A stretch of DNA of 64,000 nucleotides. Origin: DATHTS01 sp041940425 (GTDB lineage: Bacteria > Acidobacteriota > Blastocatellia > Pyrinomonadales > Pyrinomonadaceae). The stretch spans positions 1 to 64,000 of the forward strand of contig JBGTSF010000007.1 of assembly GCA_041940425.1 (NCBI GenBank), read 5' to 3'. The notes below the pieces were generated by a model, which was given only the letters and a program-made list of their open reading frames with translations, was not told the origin of the DNA and did no database searches. Made by a program: the position numbers and the translations under genes. This document shows positions 43,319-52,206 of the stretch, one piece after another (position 1 is the first letter of the stretch; every line of letters begins with the position of its first letter).

Positions 43319-43807
43319 ATGGAAGCTGGAATAAATCTCAGAAATGCTGAAATTCTTGACGCAGAGGCAATTAAGGAAATCGAAAGAGAATGCGGTCTGG
43401 CTCCTTGGAGCATCGTTGATTATCAGAAAGAAGTATATCGCGGGGATACACTGTTTTATGTCTGCGAAGTAGAAGGGAAAGCGGTTGGTTTTATTTTAGC
43501 GCGTCTGATAATGATCAAAGATTTAACCGATAATAATTTGGGATTAAATTCAGAGTCGGAGATAGAAGTTTATAATATTGGAGTCAGAAAAAATTTTAGA
43601 AGATCCGGTTTAGGTAGGCGGCTAATTTTTGAAGTAATAAAAGCGGCAAATTCATTAGATGTAAAAAAAATCTGGTTGGAGGTTAGGAATTCTAATCAGG
43701 CGGCGATTGACTTTTATAATTCGTGCGGCTTTAAGATCATTCAAAAAAGGAGGGGTTTTTATTCTAATCCAATCGAAGATGGTTTTCTGATGTGTCTGTC
43801 AATTTGA
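43319..43807 (+). CDS. rimI: GNAT acetyltransferase, RimI-like
   Basis: N-acetyltransferase of the RimI group (N-terminal acetylation of ribosomal protein S18 in E. coli). Acetyl-CoA site NIGVRKNFRRSGLGRRLI, then IWLEVRNSNQAAIDFYNSCGFK. About 162 residues, normal length. It forms a pair with the TsaB-like gene 21 bases upstream. Confidence 0.85.
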   Translation: MEAGINLRNAEILDAEAIKEIERECGLAPWSIVDYQKEVYRGDTLFYVCEVEGKAVGFILARLIMIKDLTDNNLGLNSESEIEVYNIGVRKNFRRSGLGRRLIFEVIKAANSLDVKKIWLEVRNSNQAAIDFYNSCGFKIIQKRRGFYSNPIEDGFLMCLSI

Positions 43808-43821
43808 AAGAGTAAAAAGAC

Positions 43822-43850
43822 TTGATAAGAAACTGACAAGATATTATTAT
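43822..43850 (+). promoter_or_regulatory. Sigma-70 promoter for the DUF465 gene
   Basis: TTGATA (43822-43827) and TATTAT (43845-43850) are separated by exactly 17 bases; each differs from consensus at one base. It lies 70-100 bases before the DUF465 gene start. Confidence 0.7.
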
Positions 43851-43865
43851 TCCTCATATGAGGAA
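43850..43865. promoter_or_regulatory. 16-base palindrome at the expected transcription start
   Basis: TTCCTCATATGAGGAA is a perfect palindrome that begins at the last base of the -10 box and covers the likely +1. It could be a repressor operator or a 5' stem. Confidence 0.6.
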
Positions 43866-43922
43866 ATATCATTCCGCAGTTTGAAAGGCGTAAAAAAATA
43901 AAAAGGAGAACTAAGATAAGAT

Positions 43923-44153
43923 ATGGAGAATGCAAGAATTGAGGAAGTTAAAGAAATTTTGCTGAAGGAGAATCAAAATTTTAGGGAGTTAGCTCAACAA
44001 CACCAAAGTTATGAAAAAAGATTATCTGAGTTAGCTGAATTGAATTACCCTAGCGATGACGAGGTTCTTGAAGAGACGACCCTCAAAAGAAAAAAGCTTG
44101 CTGTAAAGGATGAGATGTATATGATTATGAGTGAGTATGCGAATTCTCATTAG
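43923..44153 (+). CDS. DUF465 (YdcH-like) small protein
   Basis: 76 residues, helical and charged. The conserved pattern FRELAQQHQSYEKRLSEL...E...LKRKKLAVKDEMYMIM is the DUF465/YdcH signature. Its function is unknown; the domain forms a short coiled coil. It has a GGAG ribosome site 15 bases upstream, its own promoter (43822) and a terminator after it, so it is a single-gene unit. Confidence 0.9.
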   Translation: MENARIEEVKEILLKENQNFRELAQQHQSYEKRLSELAELNYPSDDEVLEETTLKRKKLAVKDEMYMIMSEYANSH

Positions 44154-44171
44154 ATTTAATTACATGATAAG

Positions 44172-44211
44172 AAAAAGCCGGACTTAGTCTTTTAAAGATG
44201 ACCGGCTTTTT
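44172..44211. terminator. Intrinsic terminator between convergent genes
   Basis: AAAAAGCCGG (44172-44181) pairs with CCGGCTTTTT (44202-44211), followed by more T. The T-run reaches the stop codon of the beta-propeller gene on the other strand. Confidence 0.85.
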
Positions 44212-44213
44212 TT

Positions 44214-45329
44214 TTATGGTTTGCAATCCTCTGAAGAACCATATCTTAGGAGTCCATTGTTGGTTAGGATAAGAATGCCGTTGAGGTCTGTTTGAATTTT
44301 TCTGATGACACTATCTTTTTCTAGATTGATTTGGTTTATCGGGGTTCCATCAGTCAAGTTAATAAAATATATTTCTGGTTCCGCATAAGTTGTCGTAATT
44401 GCTGTATTTTGTATAATTTGAGGCTCAAGTGAGATTCGTCCGGGCAATCTTTTTTTCCAGGTAATTTCTCGCTTATGTAGGGAGTAGTAGTGAATAAAGT
44501 TATCGTGGGAAGCTATTAATATGTTTTTTCCCGTTTGGGTAATCAGAGAGATTTTCCCGCCGGTTCTAAGAAGTTTCTCGCCAGTTTCGGAATTGTCTGT
44601 GACTTCATAAAGAGTTCCTTTTTTGTTGCCCGCGTATAATGTAGTTTCGGCGGCTGAGATTATTGATATGTCTTTGGTCTTAAGTTGTTTCTGGTTTGTA
44701 ATTGTTCCGTCTGATAGTTCAATGTGAAATAATTTGTTCTGTTTCGTGAGGATATGTATCGAATGCTGATTGATAGAAAAGATTTCAATTTTGCTGTTGA
44801 AGTCTCTGTTCCAGTTAATTTTCCCGCTGGTGGTGTTTAGTGAAAGAATTTTGGAATTTTTTGTAATTGTTAAGATACTTTTTCGCTGATCTTGTTTGAT
44901 TGGTATAATGCTTTCTGTTTCTTCGATTGGCTGAATCCAATTTGTGATGCCTGTCTTCAAGTCTATTAGCCTTAAGTATGTTTCAGTGGTTTTTGATTCG
45001 TTAGTTTTTTGACTTAGGATTATGATTTTGTCTTCCTGGATGAAAGGTCTGGAGTTGATTTTATTGCCGATCGGAATATTCCAGATTTGTGTTTTGTCGC
45101 GGGTATTTATAAGTGTAACATTTCCGTCGGATTTAGATATAAGAGCATAATCATTATCGGACGCAAAGTCGTTTATTCCGCTATTTTTAATTTCCCAGCA
45201 TTTAACAAACGGACGCGTAAGATCGAGTTTAGCGTATCGCTCTTGTCCGTTTGCATTCGACAAAAACAATATAAAAACAGCCGCCATAACCAAAAAACCA
45301 TAATAAACCGAAACTTTAAAAATCATCAT
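44214..45329 (-). CDS. Secreted PQQ-like beta-propeller protein
   Basis: 371 residues. A signal/anchor (about 9-28) precedes repeated blades of the PQQ/WD-like type: NVTLINTRDKTQIWNI, YLRLIDLKTGITNWIQP, ILSLNTTSGKINWNRDF, FINLTDGTPINQ. Similar proteins are BamB-like propellers or PQQ-binding enzymes; no catalytic residues could be seen, so this is likely a binding scaffold. Its codon use differs from neighbours and it is Ile/Asn/Thr/Lys-rich, so it may be acquired. It is divergent from ssb. Confidence 0.8.
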   Translation of the reverse strand: MMIFKVSVYYGFLVMAAVFILFLSNANGQERYAKLDLTRPFVKCWEIKNSGINDFASDNDYALISKSDGNVTLINTRDKTQIWNIPIGNKINSRPFIQEDKIIILSQKTNESKTTETYLRLIDLKTGITNWIQPIEETESIIPIKQDQRKSILTITKNSKILSLNTTSGKINWNRDFNSKIEIFSINQHSIHILTKQNKLFHIELSDGTITNQKQLKTKDISIISAAETTLYAGNKKGTLYEVTDNSETGEKLLRTGGKISLITQTGKNILIASHDNFIHYYSLHKREITWKKRLPGRISLEPQIIQNTAITTTYAEPEIYFINLTDGTPINQINLEKDSVIRKIQTDLNGILILTNNGLLRYGSSEDCKP

Positions 45330-45351
45330 TAGTTAAATATAAAGACAAGAC

Positions 45352-45380
45352 TTGACCTAATACATAGATGACGGTAATAT
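45352..45380 (+). promoter_or_regulatory. Sigma-70 promoter of ssb
   Basis: TTGACC (45352-45357), 17-base spacer, TAATAT (45375-45380). Each box is near consensus. Transcription would start near 45387, about 38 bases before the ATG. Confidence 0.75.
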
Positions 45381-45424
45381 CCCAGAAAGTTTGAAAAAAA
45401 TACTAAACGGAGAACACTTTTTTT

Positions 45425-45859
45425 ATGTCCTTTAATAAAATCATAATTATCGGGAATCTTGGGCGTGACCCGGAATTGCGCTACACTCCGCAGGGAAATG
45501 CCGTCTGCAATTTTTCCGTCGCGACCAACGAAAAGAAAAGAGACAAAGCCGGCGACCTGCAGGATATAACGACTTGGTTTCGGGTTACGCTCTGGGGTAA
45601 ACAAGCAGAAAACGCCTCAAAATATCTTACGAAGGGAAGTCCGGTCTATATCGAAGGCAGGCTGCGGGTCGAGGAATGGACTGACCGCGACGGAGGTCAG
45701 AGATATACGCTCGAGGTCCAGGCGTCCGATATGCAGTTTATAGGCGGTGGAAGAACCGACGAATCCTTTGAAGATTCGCGTGATGAGACTTCTTTTCAAA
45801 CCGATCCGGCGGATACAACTGTCCAAAATAGTCCATCCGATGACGATATTCCTTTTTGA
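45425..45859 (+). CDS. ssb: Single-stranded DNA-binding protein
   Basis: OB-fold SSB: IIIIGNLGRDPELRYTPQGNAVCNFSVATN, WFRVTLWGKQAENASKYL, VYIEGRLRVEEW, then a flexible acidic tail ending in DDDIPF, the tip that binds partner proteins. It protects single-stranded DNA in replication and repair. GGAG ribosome site upstream, own promoter, convergent with accA. Confidence 0.95.
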   Translation: MSFNKIIIIGNLGRDPELRYTPQGNAVCNFSVATNEKKRDKAGDLQDITTWFRVTLWGKQAENASKYLTKGSPVYIEGRLRVEEWTDRDGGQRYTLEVQASDMQFIGGGRTDESFEDSRDETSFQTDPADTTVQNSPSDDDIPF

Positions 45860-45881
45860 ACCGCTCCGCCTCAAAATACCC

Positions 45882-45917
45882 GACCGCCTGTGTAGAAAAA
45901 TTTGACCGCAGGCGGTC
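45882..45917. terminator. Hairpin between ssb and accA ends
   Basis: GACCGCCTG (45882-45890) and its exact complement at 45909-45917, loop of 18 bases. It lacks a clear T-run on either side, so a terminator role is plausible but unproven. Confidence 0.5.
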
Positions 45918-45919
45918 AT

Positions 45920-46777
45920 CTATTTCCAAACCCCCATCTTTCGGAATTTTTTATATCTCGCATTTATCAGTTCTTCCAGATGTAAATTACACAGCTCATC
46001 TATGTTGTCCGTGAGTATCTGTTTTAGCCGAAGTGTGGTTGAATCGGTTTTTGATTCGATTGTAGTTTTGTCCTTATTCTCTGCATTATCAGACGCATAA
46101 GACCAGGTTTCATTATCCTTTGTTTCGGGAACAATCTGGTCAACAAGTCCCCCGTTTTTCAAATTAAATGCAGTCAATTTCAAACATTCGGCGGCTTCTG
46201 CGGACATTTCCGCGTTTTTCCATAGAATCGCGGCGCATCCTTCGGGCGATATGACGGAATAGACGGCGTTTTCCATCATCAGGACACGATCGCTTATGCC
46301 GATCGCCAGCGCGCCTCCTGAACCGCCCTCTCCCAATACGACCGAGATGGTCGGAACTTTAAGGCTCGACATCTCTCGTAAATTAAACGCGATCGCCTCA
46401 GCCTGTCCACGCTCCTCGGCGTCTATTCCCGGATAAGCCCCGGGGGTGTCTATAAACGTTATCACCGGTCTGCCGAACTTTTCAGCCAGGCGCATAATTC
46501 TCAGAGCCTTTCGATAGCCTTCGGGCTTGGGCATCGCGAAATTCCGAAATCGCCTCTGATTCGTATCCCGTCCTTTCTGCTGACCGATCACCGCCACCCT
46601 GTAATTATCCAGCCTCGCAAAACCGCAGACGATCGCCGCGTCGTCGGCAAAACGGCGATCACCGTGCAACTCGGAAAAATCCGTAAAAATCTCTCTGATC
46701 AGATCATTCGTATAAGGACGGTCCGGGTGTCTCGCCTTCTGAACTCTTGCAAATGCCGTATCTTCTCTTTTTTCCAT
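45920..46777 (-). CDS. accA: Acetyl-CoA carboxylase carboxyltransferase alpha subunit
   Basis: It forms the carboxyltransferase with AccD and makes malonyl-CoA. Conserved: ARHPDRPYT, IGQQKGRDT, FGRPVITFIDTPGAYPG, GEGGSGGALAIG, and the RYKKFRKMG end. At 285 residues it lacks about 70 N-terminal residues (helical) present in E. coli AccA (319). An in-frame stop lies three codons before the ATG and dnaE ends 17 bases upstream, so this shorter form is real in this sequence. No accD is in the window. It is in tandem with dnaE. Confidence 0.92.
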   Translation of the reverse strand: MEKREDTAFARVQKARHPDRPYTNDLIREIFTDFSELHGDRRFADDAAIVCGFARLDNYRVAVIGQQKGRDTNQRRFRNFAMPKPEGYRKALRIMRLAEKFGRPVITFIDTPGAYPGIDAEERGQAEAIAFNLREMSSLKVPTISVVLGEGGSGGALAIGISDRVLMMENAVYSVISPEGCAAILWKNAEMSAEAAECLKLTAFNLKNGGLVDQIVPETKDNETWSYASDNAENKDKTTIESKTDSTTLRLKQILTDNIDELCNLHLEELINARYKKFRKMGVWK

Positions 46778-46793
46778 AAATTTATTTTAAAAA

Positions 46794-49700
46794 TTATAAA
46801 ATCCATCTTACCTGACATCCATTCTTTCTCAAATCGTTCTCGATGTGAAAACTTCCTTGAATCCTCAGTGGCTGAGAATTTATCCGGACAGAAAATTGTT
46901 TGCCGATTTTGACCAACAAATCGACTTCGCATCTGCCTGTATTTCGGCTCAATATTCTGACCATCTCATTCAAAAATACCTCATCACATAAATCCTGGGA
47001 TAATGTTATCTCCAGTTTTCGCGATCGCTGGGGAACGATATCCGCTAATTTTTGCGCCTGATTTATGATCACTGTTACTTCTTGTCCGTCAACCGATTCG
47101 ACCCTTCCTTCGACCACGAGAATCTCGTCGTCCTTCAAAAACTCCGCATATTTCGAGTATGTTTCTGACCAGACGAGACATTTCGCCCCGCCCGACTGAT
47201 CCTCTAATTTAAAAATACAAAAACGATTGCCTTTTTTACTGTGTTTGACCTGCAGTGTGGAAACGATCCCGGCGAGCGTTATATTCTCGCCGGCGCGGAT
47301 TTCTTCAAAATCAGCCAAATTTCGGATTCCCAGATCATTTAAAACTTGTCTGTAATCATCCAGCGGATGAATCGAGAGATAAAACCCGATGGCATTTTTT
47401 TCTTGAGCGCAAATTTCCATCTGAGACCACTTTTCGACGAGCGGCATCTCTGCGTATCCATCATTTGAATCATCCGTTCCGCCGAACAGTCCGCTCTGTC
47501 CATTTAATTTATCATTCCAGATTCTCTGACCGTAGAGCAGAGCGCCGCTGACCGACGCGTACAACTGCGCGCGCCACAAATTAATGATTTTATCAGCCGG
47601 TTTTAACGAATCGAAGGCACCGGCGCAGATCAGACTTTCCAGCCCCCGCCGGTTAACCGCTCCCGGTTCGACTTTTGATATAAAATCGAACAGCGACGTG
47701 AATTTTCCGTTTTGACGCGCCTTGACGATTGCCTCGACACTCGCCACACCGATTCCCTTGATCGCGCTCAGACCGAACCGTACGCCGTCTTCGAGCGGCG
47801 TAAATCCGACCTCGCTTTCATTTATATCGGGCGGGAGAAGTTTTAGTCCGACTGCCCGGAGTTCGTTCGCATATTTATATATTTTTGCCGTATCCTGCGA
47901 TTCATTGGAAAGCACCGCGGAAAAAAAATATGTCGGGAAATGAGCCTTCAGATAAGCTGTCTGAAATGCCAGATAGGCATACGCGACGCTGTGGCTGCGG
48001 TTAAAGCCGTAATCGGCGAACTGCGCCATCAATTTAAAGATTTCCTCCGCCTTTTCTTTTTTGATTCCTCTTTCGACCGCGCCTTTGATAAATTTTTCTT
48101 CATGCAGCGCCATCTCGCTTCGTTTTTTCTTGCCCATCGCGCGGCGCATCATATCGGCTTCGCCGAGACTGTAGCCGGCAAGTTTCTGTGCAAGCTGCAT
48201 GATTTGTTCCTGATAGACGAGAATACCGTATGTGTTGCTGAGTATATCCTTCATTTCGGGGACGATATACTGAACTCTCTTATCGCCGCGATGCCGGGCG
48301 ATAAAATCGTCAACCATCCCGCCGTCGAGCGGTCCCGGGCGGTAGAGCGCATTCAGCGCGGCGAGATCTTCGAGTTCTTTCGGCTTTAAGCGGCGGCAGA
48401 TTTCCTGCATCCCGCTCGATTCAAACTGAAAGATCGCTTCGGTCCTTCCCTCGCCGAAAAGCTCCATGGTTTTCCGGTCATTGAGGCTGATCTTACTCCA
48501 CTCGATTTCTGCATTAAGTTTTTGCTTAATCTTAAACAAACAGTCGTTTATGATCGTTAAGGTAGTTAAAGCAAGAAAGTCCATCTTAAGCATTCCCACT
48601 TTTTCCAGATCGTTCATCGTGTATTGGCTGGTCAGTTCGTCTTTCCCCGAGACCGCAATCGGAACCAGCTCGTGCAGAGGTTTCGGCGAAATGACCACGC
48701 CCGCGGCATGAACGGATGTATGTCTCGAACATCCTTCGAGCCGTTTTGCCAGATCCACGAGCTCTCTGACCTGCTGGTTTTCCTCAACCGCTTTTCTCAG
48801 ATCGGCGACCTGTTCCAGAGCCTGCGAGATGCTTATATTTCTCCCGCGCACGGGCGGCGGTATCAATTTGGCTATTTTCTCCACTTCGCCGAGCGGCATC
48901 TGCAAAGCCCTGCCGACGTCCTTGATCGCCGCCTTTGACGCCATCGTTCCGAAGGTTACGATCTGGCAGACGGAATCGCGCCCGTAAAATTCCGTTACGT
49001 GATTAATCACCTCGCCGCGCCCTCTGACGCAGAAGTCAATATCTATATCGGGCATCGAAATTCTTTCGGGATTGAGAAAGCGTTCAAAGAGCAGATCATA
49101 TTGGATCGGATCGACATCCGTTATTTCCAGACAATATGCGACCAGCGATCCGGCAGCCGAACCGCGTCCGGGTCCGACCGGTATGCCTCTTTTTTTCGCT
49201 TCCTTGATAAAATCCCAGACGATCAGGAAATAGCCCGGAAAACCCATACTTTTTATGGTCTCGATTTCCTTCTGCACTCTTTCACGATACGTCTGCAGGG
49301 GATATTTCAAGAGTCCTTTTTCGGACTGCTCATCCCAAACCGTTTTCTTCCTGTAATCGAATCCTTCAAGGATAACTCTCTCGAAATATTCATCTGTAGT
49401 ACGGCAGCCGCTGTCCGGCGGGATCGGAAAATCCGGCAGGGCTAGATTTTCGCCGAGCGGCAAATTGAATTGGCATTTCCGGGCGATTTCGACCGTGTTT
49501 TTTAATGCATCCGGTCGTTCGCTCCCGAAGATGCGCCACATTTCTTCCGCCGAACGCAGGTAAAATTTCGTACTTCCCAAAATCGTCCGCGTCCCGTCAT
49601 TGATCGTTTTTCCCTCGCCGATGCACATCAATATTTCGTGCGCCCGCGCGTCGTCTTCATATAGATAATACGCGTCATTGGTCGCAACCAGAGGAATACC

Positions 49701-50327
49701 GGATTTCCGCGCTAATTCGACGATTTTTTTATTTAGGACGGTTTCGTCGTCAAGCCCGTGATCCTGAATTTCGAGATAAAAATTTTCCTTGCCGAAAATG
49801 TCCGCGAACATATTCGTATTAGCAAAAGCCTTTCCTTCATTGCCGTTAAGCAGAAAATGCCCGACGGCTCCCTTTAATCCGGCGGAAATGCCGATTAATC
49901 CCTCGCTTCTTTCCGCCAGCAGTTCGAGATCAATTCTCGGTTTGTGAAAAAATCCTTCGGTAAACGCTTTCGATGAAAGATATGCGAGATTCTGGTAGCC
50001 TTTTAAATTTTGAGCCAGTAGGACAATATGATAATAAGGACGCTCGCCCGCTTTGACCGACAGGTCACGGTTAAAACGGCTTTCAAATATCAAAAAAGCT
50101 TCGTAACCGATGATCGGCATCACGCCTGCGTTTTTCATCGTGTTATAGAAAGAAATCGCGCCGTACATGTTGCCGTTATCGGTCATCGCGCAGGCTTTCA
50201 TTTCCAACTCGCTTAAACGCGAGGCGAGCGGTTTGAGTTGGATTGCGCTTTCCAAAAGGCTATAATCGGTATGCAGATGAAGGTGTACGAAATCTCTCGT
50301 TTTAAAATTTAAGTCAAAAGGTTCCAT
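46794..50327 (-). CDS. dnaE: DNA polymerase III subunit alpha
   Basis: Replicative polymerase, 1177 residues. Order: PHP domain (FVHLHLHTDYSLL, AMTDNGNMYGA), the polymerase core with catalytic motif PDIDIDFCVRGRGEV, a helix-hairpin-helix region, and a C-terminal OB fold (ENITLAGIVSTLQVKHSKKG). The ATG lies 7 bases from the divergent miaB ATG, so promoters for each gene must lie within the other's coding region. No Shine-Dalgarno sequence is visible. accA follows 16 bases after its stop. Confidence 0.97.
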   Translation of the reverse strand: MEPFDLNFKTRDFVHLHLHTDYSLLESAIQLKPLASRLSELEMKACAMTDNGNMYGAISFYNTMKNAGVMPIIGYEAFLIFESRFNRDLSVKAGERPYYHIVLLAQNLKGYQNLAYLSSKAFTEGFFHKPRIDLELLAERSEGLIGISAGLKGAVGHFLLNGNEGKAFANTNMFADIFGKENFYLEIQDHGLDDETVLNKKIVELARKSGIPLVATNDAYYLYEDDARAHEILMCIGEGKTINDGTRTILGSTKFYLRSAEEMWRIFGSERPDALKNTVEIARKCQFNLPLGENLALPDFPIPPDSGCRTTDEYFERVILEGFDYRKKTVWDEQSEKGLLKYPLQTYRERVQKEIETIKSMGFPGYFLIVWDFIKEAKKRGIPVGPGRGSAAGSLVAYCLEITDVDPIQYDLLFERFLNPERISMPDIDIDFCVRGRGEVINHVTEFYGRDSVCQIVTFGTMASKAAIKDVGRALQMPLGEVEKIAKLIPPPVRGRNISISQALEQVADLRKAVEENQQVRELVDLAKRLEGCSRHTSVHAAGVVISPKPLHELVPIAVSGKDELTSQYTMNDLEKVGMLKMDFLALTTLTIINDCLFKIKQKLNAEIEWSKISLNDRKTMELFGEGRTEAIFQFESSGMQEICRRLKPKELEDLAALNALYRPGPLDGGMVDDFIARHRGDKRVQYIVPEMKDILSNTYGILVYQEQIMQLAQKLAGYSLGEADMMRRAMGKKKRSEMALHEEKFIKGAVERGIKKEKAEEIFKLMAQFADYGFNRSHSVAYAYLAFQTAYLKAHFPTYFFSAVLSNESQDTAKIYKYANELRAVGLKLLPPDINESEVGFTPLEDGVRFGLSAIKGIGVASVEAIVKARQNGKFTSLFDFISKVEPGAVNRRGLESLICAGAFDSLKPADKIINLWRAQLYASVSGALLYGQRIWNDKLNGQSGLFGGTDDSNDGYAEMPLVEKWSQMEICAQEKNAIGFYLSIHPLDDYRQVLNDLGIRNLADFEEIRAGENITLAGIVSTLQVKHSKKGNRFCIFKLEDQSGGAKCLVWSETYSKYAEFLKDDEILVVEGRVESVDGQEVTVIINQAQKLADIVPQRSRKLEITLSQDLCDEVFLNEMVRILSRNTGRCEVDLLVKIGKQFSVRINSQPLRIQGSFHIENDLRKNGCQVRWIL

Positions 50328-50334
50328 TTTTTTT

Positions 50335-51660
50335 ATGCAAAAGAAAGTTTATATCGAAACTTACGGCTGTCAGATGAACGTCTCCGATTCGGAGCGTGTC
50401 GCCACGCATCTGACCGCCGAAGGTTTTGAGATGACTGCTGATGAAAAGTCAGCCGATGTCATTTTGATCAACACCTGTTCGGTTCGTGAAAAAGCCGAGC
50501 AGAAACTGTTTACGCGCGCCGGTCAGATCCGGCTCGAAAAAGAAAAACCGGTCGTCGGCGTTCTCGGCTGCGTCGCCCAATTGGAGGGCGAAACGCTTTT
50601 TGAACGCTCGAAAGGCATTGATTTCGTTTTGGGAACAAAAGCCGTAGGTCGCGTTTCCGAGGCTATCGAAACCGTCCTCAAAGGAAACAAAAACTACTCT
50701 GATCTCAGCGACCGCGAATTCGATTATGACTGGTCTGTCGGCGAAAATCAAAGACATTCAAAATATGTCGCTTTTGTTCCGATCATCGAAGGCTGCAACA
50801 AATTCTGTACCTATTGCATCGTCCCTTTTTCCAGAGGACGCGAGAAAAGTCTCGCTCCGGCGGAGATCATCCGGGAGGTTCTAAATTTGCGCCGCCAAGG
50901 TGTCAAAGAAGTTCATCTGATCGGGCAGAACGTCAACAGTTATCGTCCGAAAACCGATGCCGGTTTTGAAAATTTTAAGGGCGCGACCCCGTTTTCCAGA
51001 TTGCTTCGCGCGGTCGCCGCGACCGGGATCGAGCGGATAAAATTCACGACCTCTTTTCCCAGGGATTTTCACCCGGACATCGTGGACGCAATCAACGAAA
51101 ACGAAAATCTCTGCAACTGGGTGCATCTTCCCGTCCAATCGGGAAGCGATAAAATCCTTAGAGCGATGCGGCGCGGGCATACGATCGAGGATTATAAAAA
51201 AAGGATCGAAAAGATAAAAAACTCCGTGCGGAAAATTTCCTTAACGACCGATATCATTATCGGTTTCCCGGGCGAAACCGAAGAGGATTTTCGCGCGACT
51301 TACGAGCTTTTCGAGTTCGCCGAATTCGACAGCGCGTATATTTTTAAATATTCCCCGCGTCCCGGCACGCCGTCCTTTGACATAGACGATGATGTTTTGC
51401 CGGAGGTTAAAACCAGACGCTTTTTAGAGCTTGAAACATTGCAGAAACGCAATCAGCATAACGCTTTAAATCGTTTGCTTGACAAAACGGTTGAGGTTCT
51501 GGCGGAGAAAAAATCGCTCAAAAGCGAAGCTCAGCTTTCAGGTCACACGACCTGTCATAAAGTAGTGAATTTTAAGGGTTTGGATGGCGATTTGGGCAGT
51601 CTTAAAACCGTCCGCATCAGAGAAGTTAAATCCAATACGCTTTATGGTGAAGCAACTTGA
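50335..51660 (+). CDS. miaB: tRNA-2-methylthio-N6-dimethylallyladenosine synthase
   Basis: Radical-SAM methylthiotransferase that adds the ms2 group at A37 of tRNAs. N-terminal MTTase cysteines: Cys12 in YGCQMN, Cys48 in NTCSVRE, Cys79. Radical SAM Cys154-x3-Cys158-x2-Cys161 in CNKFCTYC. C-terminal TRAM domain near 380-440. Full length at 441 residues. It is divergent from dnaE with 7 bases between start codons. Confidence 0.96.
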   Translation: MQKKVYIETYGCQMNVSDSERVATHLTAEGFEMTADEKSADVILINTCSVREKAEQKLFTRAGQIRLEKEKPVVGVLGCVAQLEGETLFERSKGIDFVLGTKAVGRVSEAIETVLKGNKNYSDLSDREFDYDWSVGENQRHSKYVAFVPIIEGCNKFCTYCIVPFSRGREKSLAPAEIIREVLNLRRQGVKEVHLIGQNVNSYRPKTDAGFENFKGATPFSRLLRAVAATGIERIKFTTSFPRDFHPDIVDAINENENLCNWVHLPVQSGSDKILRAMRRGHTIEDYKKRIEKIKNSVRKISLTTDIIIGFPGETEEDFRATYELFEFAEFDSAYIFKYSPRPGTPSFDIDDDVLPEVKTRRFLELETLQKRNQHNALNRLLDKTVEVLAEKKSLKSEAQLSGHTTCHKVVNFKGLDGDLGSLKTVRIREVKSNTLYGEAT

Positions 51661-51713
51661 TTTTTATAAAGCAATGCTTGTAATCTTAGTTTGAAATCGA
51701 ATCAGGAAAAAAG

Positions 51714-52184
51714 ATGTTAGTTGAAGTCAAGATCGGTGCATTGATAATGGACCCGAACAGCAACACCCCGATCGTCGTTTTGAAAAGTGTCGAATCCGAC
51801 ACGATTCTGCCGATCTGGGTCGGCGCGTTCGAGGCTAATGCTATCGCGCTTGAGATAGAAAAGATCGTCCCGCAGCGTCCGATGACGCACGATCTTCTGC
51901 GAAATTTAATCGTCGAGTCCGGTCTGTCAGTCAAACGCGTCGTCATTAACGATCTGCGTGAAAACACTTTTTACGCTTTAATCGAGATGACCGATGCAAA
52001 TGCCAACCCGGTCAATCTCGATGCGCGCCCGTCGGATGCCATCGCGCTCGCGCTGCGGCTCGACTGTCCGATCTTTGTTGACCAAAAAGTCATAGACATT
52101 TCCGCCGCGTCTTCGATGCCGTCCGATTCCGAATTTGACGAACCCGACGTAACGACCGAAGAATGGCCTGATTTGATCAGTTGA
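51714..52184 (+). CDS. Bifunctional nuclease (BFN) domain protein
   Basis: DUF151/BFN family: LPIWVGAFEANAIALEIE, RPMTHDLLRNLI, LDARPSDAIALALRLDCPIFV. Plant members are reported to degrade DNA and RNA; bacterial ones are not well studied. 156 residues with a short acidic tail. It lies 22 bases before parA, and a role with the ParAB unit is not known. Confidence 0.88.
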   Translation: MLVEVKIGALIMDPNSNTPIVVLKSVESDTILPIWVGAFEANAIALEIEKIVPQRPMTHDLLRNLIVESGLSVKRVVINDLRENTFYALIEMTDANANPVNLDARPSDAIALALRLDCPIFVDQKVIDISAASSMPSDSEFDEPDVTTEEWPDLIS

Positions 52185-52206
52185 TTTTTTTCTAAAACGC
52201 CCTTTT

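Noticed and set aside
46996..50300. Several plus-strand open frames across dnaE (up to about 150 residues)
   Set aside because: All lie antisense to conserved dnaE motifs and show no family pattern.
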